Assembly: GCA_013180625.2 (NCBI GenBank)
Contig: SNVD02012908.1
Coordinates: 1 to 64,000, forward strand
DNA length: 64,000 bases
Direction of reading: 5' to 3'
Source of the DNA: Boswellia sacra
Taxonomy: Eukaryota; Streptophyta; Magnoliopsida; Sapindales; Burseraceae
How positions within the stretch are numbered: the stretch's first letter is position 1; each line of letters begins with the position of its first letter. The translations under genes and the position numbers were made by a program. This document shows positions 57,691 to 64,000 of the stretch, one piece after another. The notes beneath the pieces are model-generated. The model did no database searches, had not been told where the DNA came from, and saw only the letters and a list, made by a program, of their open reading frames with translations.

Positions 57691-59247
57691 TCACAACAAA
57701 ACGCGTCATTTTTCATCATTTTTACACACATCAAACCAAAAAAGCATCAAAATCACACTTCATTTAGCCCACAAACATAGAGTAAGTTCAAAATACGAGC
57801 GGAAACTCAACTCCCAAATTCAAAATCCCTAAATCTAACCCATATCCCTAATTAATTCAAATGTGTAAATTTTCTATATACATATCTATTCCTTCGGGTT
57901 ATGCCTAATCTAAATGTTATTTTCAATCTTTATAAGGCAGATATCACTTCAAATGATCAAGAAAACAAGCAAAAAATTAAAAAAAAAAAAACCAAATACT
58001 AACTTACCCGAATCGAATGCTCTTGCTTCTCTTCTCATTCCTCTTGCTTCTATCGAGTTAGGTTCCTCGTTCCTCTTGTTATATGTTCACGATGCTACAT
58101 TTCGGACGGTGTTGAGGGGTATTGGAAGCTCAACAACACTCAGTTATGGAATAGAAAGAGGTAAGTGGAGGGAAGAGGGAAATAAAGAGTGTTAGGAATA
58201 AATTGAATTCCTAAGGGTATTTTAGTCATTTCACAAAGAATGTGTCTATTACACAAAAGTTAAAAGGATGTGTCTATATTTCTTTTCAAACCCCTAATTT
58301 TGTCTATTTTTTCAAATTTTCTCACAAATAAATAACGTATTTATAATTTTTCAACTATTGTTTTACATTATGAGCAATATTCTAAATACTTTATCCTATT
58401 TGATATATTGTTCTATATTTGTTGTTAGTTTAGTGCCCTCAGAATATGGTTTTTATTTTAGTGCTTACAACAATCTTGTTGAATTATGAAATTCTTTAGT
58501 AGAAATTAAATATACAAATTCAACGTAACCAATTTCTAGACACCACCTTAGTGCACATAACTAACGTGTGCTAGGAGATTGGTTACGGTGTACTATATTG
58601 GAGGAGTATGTATACAAAGTTCGAATATAAAGTTGATGTGGAAGATTAATCTAAGTAGTCAATGTAGTAAATGTTAATAAGCCATGTGACATTGAATGAG
58701 TAATACCACATCAACTTTATGTACGAATTTCATATATAAATTTTGTAAGTGTAGAATTACTCATTTCCTCTGTTTCATAGAAACTTGAGTTTGAGAAATC
58801 CAAGAAAGTCAATTCCACAAGAATTTAGGGAAATTCTAAGGAGATTTCAGCTCGTCTTAAAGAAGTTAAAGGAGCTTCTACGCACTATCCAATCATAGTG
58901 AACAAGATAGGGAGAAAGGTTTGATGATTTTGAAGCGTTCATGTATTTACTTTGTGAATTAACATGCGATATAATACTGATGATTGTAAAATGTTTTTGT
59001 AAAATTTAAAATCTAGCTCTGCTCAAATTTTTTAACAAAAGGTTCTGTAAACCAATGTATATAACATTGATATGTTGTACCATGGTCGAAGAAATTAAAT
59101 CAAAGCACCAAATACAATGTTATTTACCTTCTCAACGAGTAAATTGAAGTGTATACATCCTGTAGATTGTGGGAACATACATATTTAGGTCATGTTTGAT
59201 ACGTGATATTATATAGCACTATTTGACTATATTGTATTAATTAATGT
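57691..59247. other. Right flank of the MULE and intergenic DNA
   Basis: No confident gene. The ORF 57914-58195 (+) begins in low-complexity AAAAA sequence and has no recognised domain. Confidence 0.4.
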
Positions 59248-59341
59248 AATACATGTGTTTGATTACAATTTTGTATATATAATATTAAATAATAAAATAC
59301 ATGTGTTTGGTTATAATTTGTATATATTATTAAATACAAAA
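59248..59341. repeat. Imperfect tandem pair, AT-rich
   Basis: ATACATGTGTTTGATTACAA and ATACATGTGTTTGGTTATAA with their AT-rich continuations are arranged in tandem (~60 bp period), directly before the copia LTR. Confidence 0.65.
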
Positions 59342-60202
59342 TGTTGGTGTCAAATTCGTGACACTTAAGCATGCACCATGCATATGACTATTTTGGCCAA
59401 CTTGTAGATAAAAAAATTGTGTTATATTGTTTCATATTTTACTGTTTCTAAAAGTATGATTCAGGAAGTATTTGATTCATGATTAATATCTCTTTAGATT
59501 AGGACATTATTTGATGTATCCTAGTTAAATTAAGAGTATATTTATTTATGCTTTATTTTATTTAGGAGATTACTTATACCACTTCCTAAAGTATTATTTT
59601 TTATCCTAATTGAGTTTGATTAAGATTCTACAAGATTTTGGAGAAATAAAAAAATCGGGTATCACACTATATACAACGTTATTTTGCATAACTTATAAAT
59701 GGTGGTGTGTATGTCAAGGCATTCCAAGAATTAGGGAGAGCTTTAACGCAAAATTAGAATACTTCTTTGAATTTGTTCTTTGTGTTGTTTTATTCATGTA
59801 TGAGAGGTTGAGATCGTGCATGAATTTTAATTAGGTCTGTCTGAATTAGTATACAGTTGAGAGAACTTGCGAGTTAAGTGTTTATGTAATTCAGCATCAA
59901 ACATCGTGGTTATATTTTACTTAACAGTGTGTTGTTAAGTTATCAGTGACAGAGAGTGGGCAGTGTCACTAGAGTTTAAGATCTTGACAAATTTTGTTTT
60001 ACAAAGATTAGGTCAGTGTTTAAGAGTGAGTCAACATTATAAACGATCTTAAAGATTGTACAAACAAGAACTTAATGAATTGCAATTCTAAAGCTGTCCA
60101 TGGATATAGTTTTATAACCGAACCACGTAAAATCTATTTATGCTATTTTATTTTACAGTTTACTATTATATTGTATATAACTTCGTACTTTCAGATCTCA
60201 CA
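59342..60202 (+). repeat. 5' LTR of a second copia element
   Basis: Candidate limits TGTTGGTGTC to AGATCTCACA. The right border is fixed by the primer site two bases downstream; the left border rests on the TG start alone. No partner LTR in the window. Confidence 0.55.
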
Positions 60203-60204
60203 AT

Positions 60205-60216
60205 TGGTATTAGAGC
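60205..60216 (+). other. Primer-binding site of the second copia element
   Basis: TGGTATTAGAGC, one base different from the Met-tRNA complement TGGTATCAGAGC, lies between the LTR end and a gag-like start. Confidence 0.75.
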
Positions 60217-60234
60217 AGGTTCACTGACATATAA

Positions 60235-60329
60235 ATGAAGAAAGATCACGTTGATTTGGAGGAATGGAGTTTATTCGTAATGGAGGATCTGGAACACAAC
60301 CACCTATTCTTGATGATGATAATTATTGG
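60235..60329 (+). pseudogene. Start of copia gag, interrupted by a CACTA insertion
   Basis: About 20 bases after the primer site, an ATG opens a short frame; a second frame at about 60278-60329 reads NGGSGTQPPILDDDNYW. Copia gag proteins typically begin with a motif of this kind, followed by aromatic residues. The reading stops abruptly at 60329, where CACTACAAC begins. Confidence 0.6.
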
Positions 60330-60344
60330 CACTACAACAAAAAA

Positions 60345-61040
60345 GCGTTTTTGTGTCGGCCGAAAACTAACACATATCAGAATACATGTCGGTTTTTGTG
60401 CGACACGTAGGCCCTGACACGTATTCTATATGTGTCATTTGGTCAAACCGACACAAGAATACGTGTCGTTCAAAAACAGACATTTATTCACAAATATGTG
60501 TCACTTAGTAACGGATTTATCTAATATGTGTCAGTAATTACGCGACACATATTTTGTGTCGGTCAGAAAACGACATACCAGTGTCACTCCTTGACCGACA
60601 CATATTATGTGTCGGTCATCGAACGACACAGGCGTGTCAAAATATGACCGACACATGACTTCTGAGTCATATGTGTCATGCAATGAACGACACATATATC
60701 TTCACTAAGTGACACATATTCTATAAAGTATGTGTCGGTTATTGGCCGACACTAAAATTTTTAAAAATTTTATACGTGTCATTCGATAGCCGACACATAT
60801 TTTGTTCACTAAGTGACACATATTCCGTTTCTTATGTGTCGGTTTTTAGCAGACACGTATTTTATTTAAAATCTGATACGTGTCATTCTCTGGCTGACAC
60901 ATATTTCGTTCCCTAAGTGACACATATTCTCTTTTTCGTAAACCTTTATGTGTCGGTTTTTGGCCGACACAGATCTTTAAAAAATATATAATACGTGTCA
61001 GGATGGTCTCATCCTGACACGTATTATATATTTTTTTATT
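60345..61040. repeat. Subterminal repeats of the second CACTA element
   Basis: About 20 copies of ACACATAT...TGTGTCGGT-type repeats in both orientations, including GTGTCGGTTTTTGGCCGACA. The array ends in a perfect 27 bp hairpin (60979-61036). Confidence 0.88.
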
Positions 61041-62033
61041 TTAAAAAAGTATATAAAACTCAACAGACAAAAACACATTCCATAGCACTCTGCAAGGTGA
61101 ATCAACTTTCAGACAGATAAAAAACAGGTGAAAGACAGCAAATAAGAGAGGGAGGACCCAGCAGCATTAGCATAACACAAAACATATTCAACTATACTTA
61201 GCCAAGTCTGGCAGGTTGCAAGCTAAATCCAAAGAATAATGGTAATGGTGAAACAACAGAAACCAAGCCAACAGCTATAGAAAAGATTCAATGCATAGTT
61301 TGATTCAATGGCAGATCTTCTCATCTCGAATGTATAATGACAAATGCATATTTTTGCGACAAAAAGAGAACAGTAATGCAACGCCTTTTCACAGGCATAA
61401 CAATCACCAAAACCAAAAACAAGAGCTCTACATCAACAAGGTAGAAGATTGAAAAACAAATAACTCAAAACAATTAAAAGCCAACTCTCGATCAGCAAAT
61501 CATCAACTCAATGCATTGAAATGAATATAGGAGAGATGGCCTAAATAAGATTAAAATGCTACAGCATCAGCACATAAATGACATAGCAGCGAACAAGTCA
61601 AGCATGAAAACTGAAAGAGTAAACCAAACAGAACTCAAAATTTGCTAGTACCAATTACCACCCTGAACCCATGAAGAAGGGCAGCAACAGCCCGCCACAG
61701 GTGGTTATCATTAGTACTTGAAAGAAACCCACGCTCTCACATATATTACAAACAGAATAGCAGCATCAGCTACCACTTCACAGCTACAGTCACAGACCAA
61801 TGAGCATGATTTTACAATTAATTTTCTAAGCAGAAAACCATGATTTTATAACTAAAAGCATACAATACAAGGAAAATGTCCACAACATGACAAAAATTTT
61901 GTGCAGTATGTTAAAATGATTGGTGCTTCTTTAACTCCAATTAACATCCACAACTCATGTTCACATTTCCAGAAATTTATTCACTGCTAAAAACCTGTCA
62001 ACTTGCGAGAAACTCTTATCTTTTGGTATCATT
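61041..62033. other. CACTA interior, no confident gene
   Basis: A - strand stretch near 61665-61720 reads NDNHLWRAVAALLHGFRVVI and could be another exon. The rest is non-coding in appearance. Confidence 0.35.
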
Positions 62034-63974
62034 TCATCCTTCAGTTGGTGATTTGATGCTAAGAAACTCTAATCCAGTTGCAGTGGGCTTCAAGCCATAC
62101 TGGGACAGGTACTCAAAAAGGAAAATGTTACAGTGTTAAAGATATGGAATCAGTTATCTTTTTTAACTGCTAAGCAAATGGACAGATGAGATAAATGAAA
62201 CTTCAATATTGAAAGAGCAGAATCTGCTCCTTCATCATCTAAAACTTCGCAGAAGAAAAATGATTTTATACAGTCGAGGCGGCATTGGAAAACTCAAAAC
62301 AAAAATCGAAGGGTATCAACTGAAAAAAATGCACCATAACAACAGGGTTCATAAATTTTAGCAGCTACATACCCAAAGAATGGAAAATAACAGCTCAAAA
62401 AGAAGTCCAAGAATAATTAGAAAAAACCTAAAGTGTCCATAAATAAAGATTTAGAAGGTCTTATAGACACCGAAGAACCACATTCTTTTGCCTTTTAGAA
62501 GGAAACCTATTTTAAGGAATACTGATATCAAATTGGGCTAATTATTCATTAACCATTTTGAAACTTGTTCACCCAACAATGTATGCTTGATATGTAAAAG
62601 AACTAAATTGATGAAAGAGAGTTGTCGAATAAGCTAATACCAAAAATGTATCCTTGGAACTAAAAACCTACACAAACTAATCAGTCATCATGCAAATACA
62701 GTTTTCCAATTAGAAAAGAAAAAAAAAAAGAATAAAGAATGGAGTATGCCTCAGTTCCTCCGAAAGGAAGTTTAATAATGAAGTCAAAATTCAAGCTTTA
62801 CACAAGAACTAACTACAAATCCAGCACATAAGAAGCTGGGGTCTAATCGAGGGCTTCCAAGTAAGAAAATTAAACAAAGATCCAAAAAAACCTAGTATGG
62901 CAGTTCAATTAATGCAATTAAAAGTAGGTTATCTTTTAATTGATGTCAAAGATAAACGTTATTTGAGAAGCTGAACAATCTGCTTTCATGCCATAACTGG
63001 CACAGAAGAATGCCTCATGGCTGGAATATCTTGTCCTCATCCATGTAGCTAACATGTTTTATCAAAAAGAGAGATTAGTTGTCTTAAGGTCTTTCAATTC
63101 ACAATGAAATTGATTCTAAAAGTATGCTTTTTCAACTATAAATAGCATCATAGAAAGTGGAATCTAGAGTAGTGCAACCTTTCCATCTTGGTAGATAAAT
63201 GCTGATGCTTCAATATAAGCTACAGCTTGATACCTGACAAGACAAAAGAACATCAAGTTCCCATCATTTTAAATAGATCTAACAACTTTAAATTATTAAA
63301 CTAAAGGACCAACAAAGAGAGCTAAAGTACACAGAAAATTCATTTAATCATGTGCTGCATGTAACAGAAAGAAGCAAGAAAATAGATGGTGTTCAAAGCA
63401 TGCTGAGACTCAAGCTTATGGTACTCTTATCTCCAGAAAGGTCATATCAGTCCCCTTCATCCTCAAGCTAAAAAAAGCAAAAACCTTTATTTTGAACCAT
63501 TTTAGACCCAAGCTCCCGCATAATATGATCCTTTAGCAAAGCTCTAATATGCCGGCTGATGCCCTCTTGTTATTACTATTTTACCGTCTCTGTTGGTAAA
63601 GCTAGTCTTCAGATATTCCTCATTCCATCCTCTTTATACCCTGCTTGGCTTAATAAACAGATTGACGCATGCTAGCACAAAGGAACTAATGATATTGAGA
63701 ATGCAACTTGATCCTTGGCTCTAATAACAATAAATCACCAATACTTTATGTTAGGTTTAGGTAGACTGTTCATTTTCTTTCCCCAGTGACTGAATAAGGT
63801 AGACCATAGACTGTTCATTGCGTTTCTCCAATGGCAGAATAAGTTACATTGGAAGTAATTTTAAACTATTGATAAATATTTGACTTACCCAAGGTTAAGA
63901 AGGCCAGCAACAGTACTAATGCTAATATCAAAGTCCACTTTGGGTTGAATTATGAAATTCCCTTCTCTTATAGG
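62034..63974 (-). pseudogene. Exons resembling a uridine-kinase-like / CYTH-domain protein, apparently within the CACTA element
   Basis: Three exon candidates on the - strand. 63889-63974 encodes PIREGNFIIQPKVDFDISIS and TVAGLLNLG, ending in a GTAAGT donor. 63179-63233 follows in phase with YQAVAYIEASAFIYQDGK. 62034-62109 encodes QYGLKPTATGLEFLSIKSPT and ends at a TGA. The first two resemble the CYTH region of plant P-loop kinase/TTM proteins (compare FIISPRITFEVSVRLL and HIFDDDKV in a TTM protein, from memory). The expected following exon (with a VDHL-like motif) was not found. The kinase domain would lie beyond 64000. Whether it is an intact host gene or a captured fragment cannot be decided here. 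Confidence 0.45.
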
Positions 63975-64000
63975 CTAAACAGATCAGAAGAAAAAAAGAA

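Larger units (their letters stand above)
49600..58200. mobile_element. MULE (MuDR-like) carrying a transposase and a DUF1985/Ulp1-like gene
   Basis: A decayed MuDR transposase on + (about 49934-52738) faces an Ulp1-like gene on - (about 56900-53294). Both flanks carry arrays of TGTCGAGTGTCGG-like repeats. MULEs with a DUF1985-Ulp1 partner gene are known from plants (KAONASHI-type). The exact termini and target duplication were not found, so the limits are approximate. Confidence 0.6.
60330..64000 (+). mobile_element. Second CACTA transposon, left end, running off the window
   Basis: Begins CACTACAACAAAAAAGCG after TGG (60327-60329). A 700 bp array of GTGTCGGT...ACCGACAC repeats follows. No matching TTTTTTGTTGTAGTG right end is found before 64000, so the element extends beyond the window or its right end is lost. 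It is inserted into copia gag. Confidence 0.78.

Overview
The window looks like nuclear DNA of a eudicot plant, probably woody. Genes are split by GT-AG introns, intergenic DNA is AT-rich, and retrotransposons with Met- or Arg-tRNA primer sites, CACTA elements, a MULE, MITEs and a SINE fill most of the space. No bacterial-type operon, CRISPR array or rRNA gene is visible. I cannot name the species.

Host genes: (i) 8.9-19.4 kb, + strand, the catalytic core and C-terminus of a cytosolic peptide:N-glycanase (PNG1-like). Eleven exons are readable, the N-terminal exons are not in the window, and one 6.1 kb intron carries a gypsy element and a MITE. (ii) 20.4-23.3 kb, - strand, a complete eight-exon PITH-domain protein. 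(iii) 26.8-27.7 kb, + strand, an intronless plastid-type ribose-5-phosphate isomerase A. (iv) 28.7-29.8 kb, - strand, a four-exon secreted protein with two EGF-like modules. (v) 33.8-34.3 kb, - strand, an intronless mitochondrial TIM23. PITH, RPI and TIM23 are in the same order as I recall for Arabidopsis At3g04780-At3g04790-At3g04800, with the EGF gene placed between RPI and TIM23. (vi) 62.0-64.0 kb, - strand, exons resembling the CYTH end of a uridine-kinase-like protein, apparently lying inside a CACTA element.

Mobile DNA: 1-3.8 kb, a decayed Ty1/copia element on the - strand, cut by the window start. 4.15-8.46 kb, a Ty3/gypsy element with two ~788 bp LTRs whose reverse transcriptase and gag core are deleted. 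10.6-14.6 kb, a second gypsy element with a perfect 5 bp target duplication and a deletion from integrase into the 3' LTR. 14.9-15.4 and 23.7-24.1 kb, Tourist-like MITEs. 25.0-25.5 kb, a GC-rich hAT-type non-autonomous element with an 8 bp target duplication. 33.2-33.4 kb, a SINE. 34.4-34.6 kb, a foldback element. 35.5-46.6 kb, relics of a Tat/Ogre-like retroelement, interrupted at 37.0-43.0 kb by a 5,987 bp CACTA element that carries an unexplained 163-codon ORF. 49.6-58.2 kb, a dead MULE with a MuDR-type transposase and a divergent DUF1985/Ulp1-like gene. 59.3-60.3 kb, the 5' LTR and gag start of a copia element, broken by a second CACTA element that runs past the window end.

I found no wholly new biological system. 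The most interesting points are the nested insertions, the gene-like ORFs inside CACTA elements, the internal deletions that removed catalytic domains, the bias of stop codons toward C-to-T type changes, and the preserved three-gene synteny block.
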